Source of the DNA: CAIPVR01 sp049316905
Lineage (GTDB): Bacteria; Actinomycetota; Acidimicrobiia; Acidimicrobiales; Microtrichaceae
Reading direction: 5' to 3'
Assembly (NCBI GenBank): GCA_049316905.1
Contig: JBMOJH010000001.1
Span: forward strand, 1 to 64,000
Length of the DNA stretch: 64,000 bases
Part shown: positions 1-8,599 of the stretch, piece by piece
How positions within the stretch are numbered: position 1 is the stretch's first letter
How the letters are laid out: every line of letters starts with the position of its first letter
The notes under the pieces: generated by a model
Databases searched by the model: none
Told to the model about the DNA's origin: nothing
Seen by the model: the letters and a program-made list of their open reading frames with translations, nothing else
Program-made: the position numbers and the translations under genes

Positions 1-70
1 CGAGCACCGCCCCGACGAGCACCGCCCCGACGAGCACCGCCCCGACGAGCACCGCCCCGACGAGCACCGC
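1..70 (+). repeat. 15-bp tandem repeat coding for an STAPT linker
   Basis: Four full copies and a partial fifth of a 15-base unit (cgagcaccgccccga) run from the window edge to about base 70. The unit is a multiple of three and, in the frame of the following peptidase, encodes the pentapeptide Ser-Thr-Ala-Pro-Thr. Copies are base-identical, so the array is recent or kept uniform by slippage. It probably extends upstream of the window. Confidence 0.9.
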
Positions 71-1457
71 GGCAGGCACCGTACCGAGCGGGTTCCCGGC
101 CGACTGGCAGGCCCCGCCGCTCGAGTGGCGGGACTGCGCCACGGACGAGACGGCGGGTGAGTCGGCGGACCTGCAGTGCGCCACGCTGGCGGTCCCGCTC
201 GACTGGTCGCGACCCGACGGACCCACGATCGAGCTGGCCCTCGGACGGATCCCGGCGCGGGGCAGCTCGAAGGGAACGGTCGTCACGAACCCCGGCGGCC
301 CGGGCGGCTCGGGACTCGACTTCCTCTCGGGCGAACCGGTCAGCCCGGCACTGTCGGAGCGCTACGACACCGTCAGCTGGGACCCGCGGGGTGTCGGCAG
401 CTCCACCGCCGTGACCTGCAGCGACGGGGTCGGCCCCTACCTCCAGCTCGACTCCGATCCGGACACCCCCGACGAGCAGGCCGCCCTCGACGCGGCGGCC
501 CGCAAGGTGTCCGCGGCCTGCGGCACCGCGGACGGCCCGCTCCTCCCCCACGTGGGCACCGCCGAGGTGGCCCGCGACCTCGAGGCGATCCGCCGGGCCC
601 TCGGCCAGGGTCCGCTCAACTACATCGGCTTCAGCTACGGCACCCAGATCGGCCAGCAGTACGCGGCCCGCTTCCCCGACCAGATCCGCACGATGGTGCT
701 CGACGGCGTGGTCGACCCGTCCCTCGGCTACACCGAGTTCCTGCTCGGCCAGGCCCGGGCGTTCGAGGCGGCGTTCGACGCGAACGACCAGGGGTGCCGG
801 AACGCCGGCCGCCGCCGCTGCGGCGTGGACGACCTCGGGGCGGCCTACGACCGGGTGAAGGCCTCCGCGGAGGCCGCCCCCATCCCGGCCGGCCGCGCGC
901 GGCTCACCCCGTCGGAGGTCGCCGTCGCCGCCACGTACGTCGCCTACCTCGACGACGGGTGGCAGGAGCTCGGCCCGGCGCTCGCCGCGGCGGAGAAGGG
1001 CGACGGCAGCGACCTGCTCGACCTCGCCAACAGCTACTACGACTTCGGCGGGTTCAGCGCCTACGCCGCGGTCACCTGCACCGACACACCGCCACCCCGG
1101 GGCGAGGAGGCCTACCGGGCCTTCGCGGATGAGATGCGCCGGGCGGCGCCGCGCTTCGGGGGGTCGGTCGCGAACGAGCTGCTCGTGTGCGCGAGCTGGC
1201 CCGCGCTCCCCACCGACGTGCCGGCACCGGTGGTCGCCACGGGCGCGCCGCCGATCGTGGTCGTCGGCAACACCGGCGACCCCGCCACGCCGTACTCGAA
1301 CGCGGTGGCCGTGGCCGACCGGCTGGCGTCCGGGGTGCTCGTGACCGCCGAACGCGGGGGCCACACCGCCTACGGCGTGGACGAGTGCGTGACCTCGATC
1401 GTGGACCGCTACGTGATCGACCTGGAGGTGCCGCCCGACGGCACCGTCTGCCGCTGA
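1..1457 (+). CDS. Secreted alpha/beta-hydrolase peptidase (S33, tripeptidyl aminopeptidase-like), 5' truncated
   Basis: The frame is open from base 3, so the real start and any signal peptide lie before the window; 484 residues are visible. After the STAPT linker come the hydrolase core with an oxyanion-region NPGGPGGSG motif, the nucleophile elbow GFSYG near base 633, an Asp in NTGDPATP near 1278 and a His in GGHTAYG near 1362. This order, with a TAP-like C-terminal segment, matches the exported S33 peptidases of actinobacteria that cleave short peptides from the N terminus. The Ser/Thr/Pro linker fits a lipoprotein or wall-tethered enzyme, but that is inference. The substrate is unknown. 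Confidence 0.85.
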   Translation, partial: STAPTSTAPTSTAPTSTAPTSTAAGTVPSGFPADWQAPPLEWRDCATDETAGESADLQCATLAVPLDWSRPDGPTIELALGRIPARGSSKGTVVTNPGGPGGSGLDFLSGEPVSPALSERYDTVSWDPRGVGSSTAVTCSDGVGPYLQLDSDPDTPDEQAALDAAARKVSAACGTADGPLLPHVGTAEVARDLEAIRRALGQGPLNYIGFSYGTQIGQQYAARFPDQIRTMVLDGVVDPSLGYTEFLLGQARAFEAAFDANDQGCRNAGRRRCGVDDLGAAYDRVKASAEAAPIPAGRARLTPSEVAVAATYVAYLDDGWQELGPALAAAEKGDGSDLLDLANSYYDFGGFSAYAAVTCTDTPPPRGEEAYRAFADEMRRAAPRFGGSVANELLVCASWPALPTDVPAPVVATGAPPIVVVGNTGDPATPYSNAVAVADRLASGVLVTAERGGHTAYGVDECVTSIVDRYVIDLEVPPDGTVCR

Positions 1458-1481
1458 GTCGGCCGCCGGGCACAACCTGCC

Positions 1482-1510
1482 TTTCGTTCAGGATTTCGAA
1501 GTCCTAGCTT
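1482..1510 (+). promoter_or_regulatory. Candidate promoter of the acyl-CoA synthetase gene
   Basis: TTTCGT (1482-1487) and TAGCTT (1505-1510) are 17 bases apart. The GTG start follows at 1539 with a GAGGGGG ribosome-binding site at 1527-1533, so this would be a leadered transcript. The -35 match is weak. Confidence 0.35.
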
Positions 1511-1538
1511 CATCGCCACGCCATCCGAGGGGGACCAC

Positions 1539-3185
1539 GTGGAGTACAACCTGGCAGCCGTGCACGAGCTCATCGAGGCCACGGTGCCCGACCGTGACTG
1601 CATCGTCGGCCCGCAGCGCCGGCTCAGCTACCGGGAGGTCGGCGACCGCACCCGCCGGCTCGCCAACGCCCTTCGTGCCCGCGGCCTGGGCGAGGTGCGC
1701 CCCCGCTCCGAGCTCGCCGGCCACGAGTCCGGCCAGGACCACCTGGCGATCTACCTCCACAACGGCCCCGAGTACCTCGAGGCGATGCTCGGCAGCTACA
1801 AGGCCCGGGTCGCGCCGTTCAACGTGAACTACCGGTACGTGGCCGAGGAGCTCGAGTACCTGCTGAACGACAGCGGGGCCCGCGCCGTCGTGTACCACTC
1901 CGCCTTCGCCCCGACGCTCGCCGAGGTGCGCGACCGGCTGCCCCGCCTGGAGGTCCTGCTGCAGGTGCCCGACACCAGCGGCAACGACCTGCTCCCCGGC
2001 GCCGAGTGGTACGAGGACGCGCTCGCCTCCGCCTCCACCGAGCTGCCGGCCGAGCTGGTGGCGTCGTGGTCGCCCGACGACCTCTACATCCTCTACACCG
2101 GCGGCACCACCGGCATGCCCAAGGGCGTGCTCTGGCGCCAGGCCGACATCTTCGTGGCGGCCCTCGGCGGCCGACGCCTCGACAACCAGCAGGAGTGGGC
2201 CTCCCCCGACGACCTCGTCGAGAACGCCGCGAACGGTGGCACCAAGCTCCTCCCCGGCCCGCCGTTCATGCACGGTGCCGCGCACTGGATGGCCTTCAAC
2301 GGCTTCACCAACGCCAACACGCTGGTGATCCCCGGCGTGGTCGAGCACCTCGACGTCGACGACCTGCTCGGCACCGTCGACAAGGAGGGCGTCAACATCC
2401 TGCTCATCGTCGGCGACGCCTTCGGCCGGCCGCTGGTGGAGGGCATCGAGGCCGGTGGCCACGACCTGTCGTCGCTCCTCGCGATCGTCTCCGGCGGGGC
2501 CGCACTGTCGGCCGGGGTGAAGAACCGGATGCTCGCGGCGCTCCCCTCGATCATGGTGCTCGACGGGCTCGGTTCGTCGGAGACCGGCCAGCAGGGCAGC
2601 CAGCTCACCGCCGCGGGCCAGGACGCCACCACCGGCGACTTCACCCCCGGCCCCGGCATGTGCATCCTCTCCGAGGACCTCGACCGGGTCCTCGAGCCCG
2701 GTCACGAGGAGATGGGATGGCTCGCGCAGTCGGGCCGCGTGCCGCTCGGCTACCTCGGCGACGCGGCCAAGACCGTCCGCACGTTCCCGGTCGTGGACGG
2801 CGTGCGGTACTCGGTGCCCGGCGACCGCGCCCGTCTCCGTGCCGACAACACCCTCGAGCTGTTCGGGCGCGACTCGGTGACCATCAACTCCGGCGGCGAG
2901 AAGATCTTCGCCGAGGAGGTCGAGCAGGCCCTGCTGCGACACCCGGCGGTGTTCGACTGCGTGGTGGCCGGCCGGCCCTCCGAGCGGTGGGGCAACGAGG
3001 TGGTGGCCGTGGTCCAGCTCGCGGAGGGCGTGGAGGCCTCCGACGCCGACCTCCTCGAGGAGGCCGCCCGCCACATCGCCCGGTACAAGCTGCCCAAGGA
3101 GATCGTGTACCGCCCCGAGATCCAGCGCTCCCCGTCAGGCAAGGCCGACTACCGGTGGGCCCGGGACCAGGCGATCGCCGGGTGA
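1539..3185 (+). CDS. Acyl-CoA synthetase, AMP-binding (FadD-like)
   Basis: A 548-residue member of the ANL adenylating superfamily, expected to activate a carboxylic acid with ATP and join it to coenzyme A. The phosphate-binding motif YTGGTTGMPKGV is near residue 187, the Gly-Asp-Arg hinge region (VPGDRARL) near 427, and the catalytic C-terminal Lys is in SPSGKADYRW near the end. Length is usual for FadD proteins. The GTG start follows a GAGGGGG ribosome-binding site by five bases. The stop overlaps the start of the HAD gene by four bases (GTGA), so the two are translationally coupled. The fatty, aromatic or steroid-side-chain substrate cannot be read from sequence. Confidence 0.9.
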   Translation: MEYNLAAVHELIEATVPDRDCIVGPQRRLSYREVGDRTRRLANALRARGLGEVRPRSELAGHESGQDHLAIYLHNGPEYLEAMLGSYKARVAPFNVNYRYVAEELEYLLNDSGARAVVYHSAFAPTLAEVRDRLPRLEVLLQVPDTSGNDLLPGAEWYEDALASASTELPAELVASWSPDDLYILYTGGTTGMPKGVLWRQADIFVAALGGRRLDNQQEWASPDDLVENAANGGTKLLPGPPFMHGAAHWMAFNGFTNANTLVIPGVVEHLDVDDLLGTVDKEGVNILLIVGDAFGRPLVEGIEAGGHDLSSLLAIVSGGAALSAGVKNRMLAALPSIMVLDGLGSSETGQQGSQLTAAGQDATTGDFTPGPGMCILSEDLDRVLEPGHEEMGWLAQSGRVPLGYLGDAAKTVRTFPVVDGVRYSVPGDRARLRADNTLELFGRDSVTINSGGEKIFAEEVEQALLRHPAVFDCVVAGRPSERWGNEVVAVVQLAEGVEASDADLLEEAARHIARYKLPKEIVYRPEIQRSPSGKADYRWARDQAIAG

Positions 3186-3814
3186 GCTCCGCCGGCGCCC
3201 CGACCGACCGCCGGGTGGTCGTGTTCGACCTCGGCAACGTCGTGATCCCCTGGGACCGGCGCCGGGCGATCGCCTGCTTCGTCGACGACCCCGCGGAGGT
3301 GGAACGGCTCGCCGAGGAGGTCTTCGACCTCGAGGCCAACGTGCACCTCGACCGCGGCGCGGGCCTCGACGAGGTGCGGGCCGTGATGGAGGAGCGCCAC
3401 CCCGGCCACGGCTGGGTGGTCGACGGCTACGTGGAGCACTTCCGGGCCAGCCTCGGCGAGCCCATCGCCGGCACCGTCGAGCTCATCGACGACCTGCTCG
3501 CCGCCGGGCGGCGCTGCGTCGGGCTGTCGAACTGGTCGGCGATCTGTTTCGAGGGCGTCGTGGAGGACTTCCCCGTGCTCGGGCGCCTCGAGGGCATCGT
3601 CATCTCCGGCGAGGAGGGCGTGTGCAAGCCCGACGAGGAGATCTACCGGCGCTGCGAGGCCCGCTTCGGCTTCGCCCCGCACGAAGCGGTGTTCCTCGAC
3701 GACAGCGATCCCAACGTGGATGGCGCCCGTGCGGCGGGATGGGACGCGGTGGCGTTCACCACGCCGGCCGCGGCGCGTGCCGCGATGGTGGCGCGGGGGC
3801 TGCTGCACGCGTGA
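3182..3814 (+). CDS. HAD-superfamily hydrolase (YihX-like phosphatase)
   Basis: A 210-residue HAD hydrolase. Motif I is FDLGNVVIPWD, motif II the Ser of LSNWS, motif III the Lys of CKPDEEIY, and motif IV FLDDSDPNV, in the right order. The DxG form of motif I resembles the YihX/HAD-IA-3 group that dephosphorylates sugar phosphates. The GTG start at 3182 overlaps the preceding stop (GTGA) and leaves the whole HAD fold intact. Coupling to the acyl-CoA synthetase suggests co-expression, but no shared pathway is evident. Another small phosphorylated metabolite is equally possible. Confidence 0.85.
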   Translation: MSSAGAPTDRRVVVFDLGNVVIPWDRRRAIACFVDDPAEVERLAEEVFDLEANVHLDRGAGLDEVRAVMEERHPGHGWVVDGYVEHFRASLGEPIAGTVELIDDLLAAGRRCVGLSNWSAICFEGVVEDFPVLGRLEGIVISGEEGVCKPDEEIYRRCEARFGFAPHEAVFLDDSDPNVDGARAAGWDAVAFTTPAAARAAMVARGLLHA

Positions 3815-3824
3815 GGTGGCGCCG

Positions 3825-3830
3825 TAGGCT
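3825..3830 (+). promoter_or_regulatory. -10 element (TAGGCT) for leaderless menG transcript
   Basis: TAGGCT ends six bases before the menG GTG at 3837, and there is no Shine-Dalgarno sequence. Transcription starting about seven bases downstream of the hexamer would begin at the start codon itself. Confidence 0.5.
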
Positions 3831-3836
3831 GCCGGC

Positions 3837-4562
3837 GTGAGCGACCCCCGGACGCTGATCCCCCGCCCCGACGAGCCACTGCCCACGGGCGAGGCCAAGA
3901 CCGCCTCGGTGCAGGCGATGTTCGACGTGATCGCGCCGCGGTACGACCTGGTCAACCGGATCATGACCTTCCGGATGGACGTGGGGTGGCGGCGACGCAC
4001 GGTGTCCGCCCTGGGCCTCACGCCCGGCTCCACCGTGGTCGACCTCGCCTGCGGGACCGGCGACCTGGCCCGCGACCTCGCCGACCGCCGCCTCGTGCCG
4101 ATCGGCGCCGACCTGAGCCACGGGATGCTGGCCGCCGCGCCCGTGCCGTTCCCCCGCGTGCAGTGCGACGGCGCGGCACTCCCCTTCCCGGAGGCCTCGG
4201 TCGACGGCGCCACCTGCGGCTTCGCGCTGCGGAACTTCACCGACCTGCAGGCCACGCTCGACGAGCTCGCCCGGGTGACCCGCGACCGCGGCCGACTCGC
4301 CGTGGTGGAGGTGGCCGAGCCGCCGAACCCGGTGCTGCGCATGGGCCACGGCGTGTACTTCGGCCGGGTCGTGCCGGTGATCGGCGGGCTGCTGTCGGAC
4401 GGGTCGGCCTACCGCTACCTGCCCCGGTCGGTGGCCTACCTGCCGGAGTGGCCGGAGTTGCGGGCCATGGCCGAGCGCGCCGGGTTCTCCGACGTGCGCC
4501 GCACGCTGCTGTCGGGCGGCATCGCGCAGCTCATCACCGCGACACGGTCGGCCCGCCGGTGA
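3837..4562 (+). CDS. menG: Demethylmenaquinone methyltransferase MenG (UbiE family)
   Basis: A class I SAM-dependent methyltransferase of 241 residues that makes the last step of menaquinone synthesis, methylating demethylmenaquinone. UbiE/MenG marks are FDVIAPRYDLVNRIM near residue 30, the SAM-binding VVDLACGTGDLARDLA near 65, and the post-II region FALRNFTDLQATLDEL. It stands first in a coupled pair with menF: its TGA overlaps the menF GTG by four bases. The context of menF, menD, menH, menA and menE supports menaquinone rather than ubiquinone as the substrate class. Confidence 0.93.
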   Translation: MSDPRTLIPRPDEPLPTGEAKTASVQAMFDVIAPRYDLVNRIMTFRMDVGWRRRTVSALGLTPGSTVVDLACGTGDLARDLADRRLVPIGADLSHGMLAAAPVPFPRVQCDGAALPFPEASVDGATCGFALRNFTDLQATLDELARVTRDRGRLAVVEVAEPPNPVLRMGHGVYFGRVVPVIGGLLSDGSAYRYLPRSVAYLPEWPELRAMAERAGFSDVRRTLLSGGIAQLITATRSARR

Positions 4563-5758
4563 GGGCCGTCACCCGGGCCACCGATCCCGGCGACCCGGTG
4601 GCCGAGCCGGGCCGTCCGCTGGTGGCCTTCGCCTCGCCCCGGCGCACCCTGTGGGGTGACGAGGGCGTGGCGGTGCGCATCGAGCTGCCCGCGCCGTGGG
4701 TCGACCACGTGGGACAGGTGGCCGAGGTGCTCGACGGCCTGCGGGGCGACGGCGCGGTCGCGGGTCCCGGCCGCGGGCCGGTGGCGTTCGGCGCGCTGCC
4801 GTACGACCGCGACGCGGCGGCCGAGCTGGTCGTGCCCCGGGTGCTGCGGGGCCGTGACCAGGAGGGCGCCCACTGGGTCACCACCGTGGACGGGGCCGGA
4901 CCGGCACCGGCGGGGACTGCGACCCCGCCGCCCGTGCCCCTCGAGGTGACGGTCCGCAGTGTGCGGAGCCCCGCCGACTGGTGCGACGACGTGGCCACCG
5001 CCACCAAGCGCATCGTCGACGGCGAGTTGACCAAGGTCGTGCTGGCCCGCGAGCTCGAGCTGCGGGCGGACGCCGCGTTCGACCCGGCCCGGGTGTTCGG
5101 CCGTCTGCGCGCCGCGGCACCCCACGCCCTGTGCTTCTGCGTCGAGGGGTTCGTGGGTGCGAGCCCCGAGCTGCTGGTCTCCCGGGTCGGCGACGTGGTG
5201 CGCGCGCACCCGATGGCCGGCACCACGCCGCGCACCGGTGACCCCGAGGTCGACCAGCGCCGGGCGGCGGAGCTGCTGGGCTCGGCGAAGAACCGGGTGG
5301 AGCACCAGATCACGATCGACATGGTCCACGAGACCCTGCTGCCGTGGTGCTCGTACCTCGACGCGGAACCCGAGCCGTCGATCGTGGCGGCCGGGCCGGT
5401 CCAGCACCTGGCGAGCCTCGTGGAGGGCCGCCTCAGCCATCCGGCGCCCTCCGCGCTCGAGCTCGTGGCCGCCCTGCACCCCACCCCGGCGGTGGGCGGC
5501 TGGCCGCGGGCCGCGGCGCTCGCCCTGCAGGCCGAGCTCGAGGGCGCCGACCGGGGCCGCTACGCCGGACCGGTCGGCTGGGTGGACGCGGACGGGAACG
5601 GCACGTGGGCCGTGGGCATCCGCTCGGTCGAGCTCTCGGGCCCCACCGCCCGCGTGTTCGCCGGTGTGGGCGTGGTGGCGGACTCCGACCCGCTCGCCGA
5701 GCTCGACGAGACCCGGGCGAAGGCCCAGGCCACCCTCGGCGCCCTGCTCCGCCTCTGA
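4559..5758 (+). CDS. menF: Isochorismate synthase MenF
   Basis: A 399-residue chorismate-binding enzyme that converts chorismate to isochorismate, the entry step of menaquinone synthesis. The C-terminal chorismate-binding domain carries DGELTKVVLARELEL, HPMAGTTPRTGD, HPTPAVGG and RGRYAGPVGW, the order found in MenF/EntC/DhbC. The start chosen is the GTG at 4559 overlapping the menG stop (GTGA); reading further upstream would run over menG. EntC (siderophore) is the alternative paralogue, but the men neighbours argue against it. The stop lies inside the stem of the shared terminator at 5752-5782. Confidence 0.92.
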   Translation: MRAVTRATDPGDPVAEPGRPLVAFASPRRTLWGDEGVAVRIELPAPWVDHVGQVAEVLDGLRGDGAVAGPGRGPVAFGALPYDRDAAAELVVPRVLRGRDQEGAHWVTTVDGAGPAPAGTATPPPVPLEVTVRSVRSPADWCDDVATATKRIVDGELTKVVLARELELRADAAFDPARVFGRLRAAAPHALCFCVEGFVGASPELLVSRVGDVVRAHPMAGTTPRTGDPEVDQRRAAELLGSAKNRVEHQITIDMVHETLLPWCSYLDAEPEPSIVAAGPVQHLASLVEGRLSHPAPSALELVAALHPTPAVGGWPRAAALALQAELEGADRGRYAGPVGWVDADGNGTWAVGIRSVELSGPTARVFAGVGVVADSDPLAELDETRAKAQATLGALLRL

Positions 5759-5782
5759 CCGCCGACCGGGGGCGGTCAGAGG
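5752..5782. terminator. Bidirectional hairpin terminator between menF and a hydrolase gene
   Basis: A perfect 12-bp stem, cctctgaccgcc (5752-5763) with ggcggtcagagg (5771-5782), encloses a 7-base loop. Both convergent stop codons (menF at 5756-5758, the hydrolase at 5776-5778) lie inside the stem. There is no U tract, as is common for hairpins in high-GC actinobacteria. Confidence 0.7.
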
Positions 5783-6774
5783 ACGGCGTGGGTCTCCTGT
5801 GCCCAGACCTCGCGGAGGCGATCGAGCACGGAGACCACGTCCGCGAACCCCGCGAAGTGACCCTCCCCGGGCCGCACGTGCAGCTCCCCGCGCGGCAGGC
5901 GGGCGGCGAGATGGTGGCCGTGGCTCGGCGGCACGATCGTGTCGGCCAGGCCCTGCCAGACGACCACCGGCGTGCTCACCTCGGCGAGAAGGAACCCCCA
6001 GTGGCGGCTGAAGAGCGCCATGTCGTGGCCCACGGAGCGCAGTTCGCCGGCGCTGAGCAGGTCGTGGAGGAACATGGCCCGGAACGCCGCGTCGTTGAGC
6101 ACCGGTCGGTCCGCGAAGCCCAGCAGACGGACGTACGCGGAGAACACCGGCTCGGCGTACGGCTCCACGTGCGGGATCACCCGGCCCAGCGCGGCGCCCA
6201 CCGGGCTGCGCAGCAGCTCGAAGGCGGGCGCGCCGAACCGCATCACCCGGGTGTAGGAGAACACCGCGTCCGGCCCGCGGGTCGGGCCGAGGCCGCCGAG
6301 CAACGTGGCGGCCACCACCCGGTCGGGCGCGTGGTGGGCCACGGCGAGGGTGTACGGCCCGCCGCCGGACAGTCCCACCACGGCCACCCGGTCGAGACCG
6401 AGGCCGTCGAGCAGGGCGACGGCATCGGGCGCGAAGTCCACGATCCGGTGGTAACGGTGGTCGGTCGAGCGGCCGTTGCCGGGGCGCTCCACCGAGATCA
6501 CCCGGAAGCCCCGGTCGAGCGCCACCCGATCGACGGTCGGGGGGATCTGGTGCCGGGCCCCGGGCGTGCCGTGGAACCACAGCACCGGGTCCCCGTCGGG
6601 ATGGCCGTACTCGGCCCACGCCAGCACCCGCCCCTCGGCCACACGGGTGGTACCCACCCGGCGCGGCACCGGCGGCGAGGTCAGCTCCGCGTCGAGCGCG
6701 GCGAGGTCCCGCTCCGCCGCGAGCCGCACTGCCTCCTGGTCCTGACCCATTCCGCGCCCCCCGATCGGCGTCAC
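5776..6774 (-). CDS. Alpha/beta-fold hydrolase
   Basis: A 332-residue cytoplasmic alpha/beta hydrolase. The oxyanion region is LWFHGTPGARHQ, the nucleophile elbow VVGLSGGGPY, and the catalytic His is near the C terminus in GEGHFAGF. The GTG start at 6774 is preferred because TAGCGT lies five bases upstream (leaderless). An ATG at 6750 would drop the first eight residues and has a G-rich stretch before it, so the start is not settled. It sits between menF and menD but transcribes away from menF. It is not obviously MenH, which is found elsewhere in the locus; the substrate is unknown. Confidence 0.8.
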   Translation of the reverse strand: MTPIGGRGMGQDQEAVRLAAERDLAALDAELTSPPVPRRVGTTRVAEGRVLAWAEYGHPDGDPVLWFHGTPGARHQIPPTVDRVALDRGFRVISVERPGNGRSTDHRYHRIVDFAPDAVALLDGLGLDRVAVVGLSGGGPYTLAVAHHAPDRVVAATLLGGLGPTRGPDAVFSYTRVMRFGAPAFELLRSPVGAALGRVIPHVEPYAEPVFSAYVRLLGFADRPVLNDAAFRAMFLHDLLSAGELRSVGHDMALFSRHWGFLLAEVSTPVVVWQGLADTIVPPSHGHHLAARLPRGELHVRPGEGHFAGFADVVSVLDRLREVWAQETHAVL

Positions 6775-6779
6775 GGACG

Positions 6780-6785
6780 ACGCTA
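6780..6785 (-). promoter_or_regulatory. -10 element (TAGCGT) upstream of the hydrolase GTG
   Basis: TAGCGT on the minus strand lies five bases before the GTG at 6774 and overlaps the stop codon of menD (6783-6785). The hydrolase could therefore have its own leaderless transcript as well as readthrough from menD. Confidence 0.4.
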
Positions 6786-8573
6786 GCGCCCGTCCCCGAG
6801 TGCGCCGCAGACGGCGTCGTCGAGCTCCCGGTGGACCGCCACGTTGGCGTCGCGTTCGGAGTCGACCACCACCACCCGCGCCCCGCGCCGGGTGAGGGCG
6901 CCGGCGAGGGCGGCCTGCAGCCCCGTGCGGCTGGCCACCCGCTCGGCGGGGAGCCCGTGGGCCGCGGCCACGGCGACGAGGTCGGTGCCGTGCGGGGTCC
7001 CGAAGAGCTGCTCGAACCGGTCCTCGGGCAGGTGGCCCCGCTGGGGCAGGAAGGAGAAGATGCCGCCGCCGTCGTTGTCGACCACCACCACGACCAGGTC
7101 CACGCCACGCCGGGCCAGCCCCACCAGCGCGCCGACGTCGTGGAGGAAGGCCAGGTCGCCGATGAGCAGGGCGGTCGGCGCGCCCGACAGCGCGACGCCC
7201 ACCGCGGTGGAGGTGACGCCGTCGATCCCGTTGGCCCCCCGGTTCGACAGCACCCGCACCCCGTCACGGGGCGGCGCGAACCACTCGAGGTCGCGCACCG
7301 GCATGGACGACGACACCACCAGCGTGGCGCCCGGGGCGAGCGTGCCGAGCAGGTCCACCGCGACCGCCGGCTCGGTGGCCTCCTTGTGCGCCGACAGCGC
7401 GGTCACCACCGCGGCGCCGGCGGTGACCTCGGCGCTCGCCCAGGCCCGGGCCCACCCCTCCGGCGCCGGATCGGGTTTCACACCGGCCAGGCGGCGACAG
7501 AGCTCGGCGGGATCCGCGTGCAGCGTCCGCGCCAGCACCCGCTGGGGGTCCGGCACCCGGTCCGCCCGGTCGACACCCACCTGCAGGGCCCCCGATGCGG
7601 CCAGGAACTCGCCGAGCACCTTCGACGCCGGCGCCCCGCCGAGCCGGAGGACCACCTCGGGTCGCAGGGCCTCCGCCGTGGGTGCGTGGCGCAGGAGCGC
7701 GTCGAAACCTGCGACCACACCCGGTGCGGGGACCCGACAGCCGGAGGCTGCGTCCGCGAGCACCGGCCAGCCGAGCGTCCGGGCGAGGCCGAGCACCGCG
7801 TCGCGGTCCTCGGCCGCCTCCGCGGCATGGGCGTCGTCGGTGCGCACCGTGCGCGCCCCGGCCACCACCACGCCGCGGCGGCCGGCCACCGCGCCCGCGA
7901 GCCGGGCGAGCTCCTCGTCGGGGAGGCTCCATGCGGCGCCCGGGCGCGGCGCGGGGAGCGGGTCGCCGGGCGGCGGGAGCTCGCCCACCTCGCCCACGAG
8001 CGGCTCCCGGAACGCGAGGTCGAGGTGCACCGGGCCGGGCACGGCACCGAGGGTGCGGATCCACGCGTCACGCGCCAGGTCGCGCCACCACGGGGCCCCC
8101 TCGGCCGAGGGCGGCCCCGGCTCGCAGTACCAGCGGACCGCGCCGCCGTAGAGGTCGCGCTGGTCGATGGTCTGCGGGGCCCATACGCCCTGCAGCTCCG
8201 GGGGCCGATCCGCGGTGACCACGAGGAGCGGCACCGCGGCCTGGTGCGCCTCCACCACTGCGGCGTGGAACTCCGCGGCGGCCGTGCCGCTCGTGCAGAG
8301 CAGCAGCGCGGGCCGGCCGGTGGCGAGCCCGAGGCCGAGGGCGGTGAACGAGGCGGAGCGCTCGTCGAGCACCACGTGGGTGGCGACCCGTTCGTCGGCG
8401 GCGAGCGCCACGGCCACCGGCGTGGACCGCGAACCCGGTGACACCACCGCATGGCGGAGACCGCAGCGCACCCACTCGTCCACGAGCGTGGCGCAGCACG
8501 TGGCGTTCACGTCACCGACGGACGGCGGGGCGGGCTCGGGCGGTTGGTCCGGGACGGCAGGCGGTACAGGCAT
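6783..8573 (-). CDS. menD: SEPHCHC synthase MenD
   Basis: A 596-residue thiamine-diphosphate enzyme that joins 2-oxoglutarate, after decarboxylation, to isochorismate. The N-terminal PYR domain has the MenD signature VVSPGSRSTPVAVAL with the cofactor-activating Glu in LDERSASFTALG. TSGTAAAEFHAAVVEA and TADRPPEL follow, and the C-terminal PP domain has GDLAFLHDVGAL and VVDNDGGGIFSFLPQ. The ATG at 8573 gives the family's normal N terminus; the frame stays open further upstream but that part is Arg/Pro-rich and overlaps menH. It is divergent from menH with 26 bases between start codons. Confidence 0.94.
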   Translation of the reverse strand: MPVPPAVPDQPPEPAPPSVGDVNATCCATLVDEWVRCGLRHAVVSPGSRSTPVAVALAADERVATHVVLDERSASFTALGLGLATGRPALLLCTSGTAAAEFHAAVVEAHQAAVPLLVVTADRPPELQGVWAPQTIDQRDLYGGAVRWYCEPGPPSAEGAPWWRDLARDAWIRTLGAVPGPVHLDLAFREPLVGEVGELPPPGDPLPAPRPGAAWSLPDEELARLAGAVAGRRGVVVAGARTVRTDDAHAAEAAEDRDAVLGLARTLGWPVLADAASGCRVPAPGVVAGFDALLRHAPTAEALRPEVVLRLGGAPASKVLGEFLAASGALQVGVDRADRVPDPQRVLARTLHADPAELCRRLAGVKPDPAPEGWARAWASAEVTAGAAVVTALSAHKEATEPAVAVDLLGTLAPGATLVVSSSMPVRDLEWFAPPRDGVRVLSNRGANGIDGVTSTAVGVALSGAPTALLIGDLAFLHDVGALVGLARRGVDLVVVVVDNDGGGIFSFLPQRGHLPEDRFEQLFGTPHGTDLVAVAAAHGLPAERVASRTGLQAALAGALTRRGARVVVVDSERDANVAVHRELDDAVCGALGDGR

Positions 8574-8583
8574 GGGCCGGGCA

Positions 8584-8593
8584 AGCCTACGGT
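8584..8593. promoter_or_regulatory. Overlapping bidirectional -10 elements of menD and menH
   Basis: The plus strand reads TACGGT (8588-8593), six bases before the menH GTG. The minus strand reads TAGGCT (8584-8589), ten bases before the menD ATG. The hexamers share two base pairs, and neither gene has a Shine-Dalgarno site, so one short element may drive both transcripts. Confidence 0.5.
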
Positions 8594-8599
8594 GGGACC

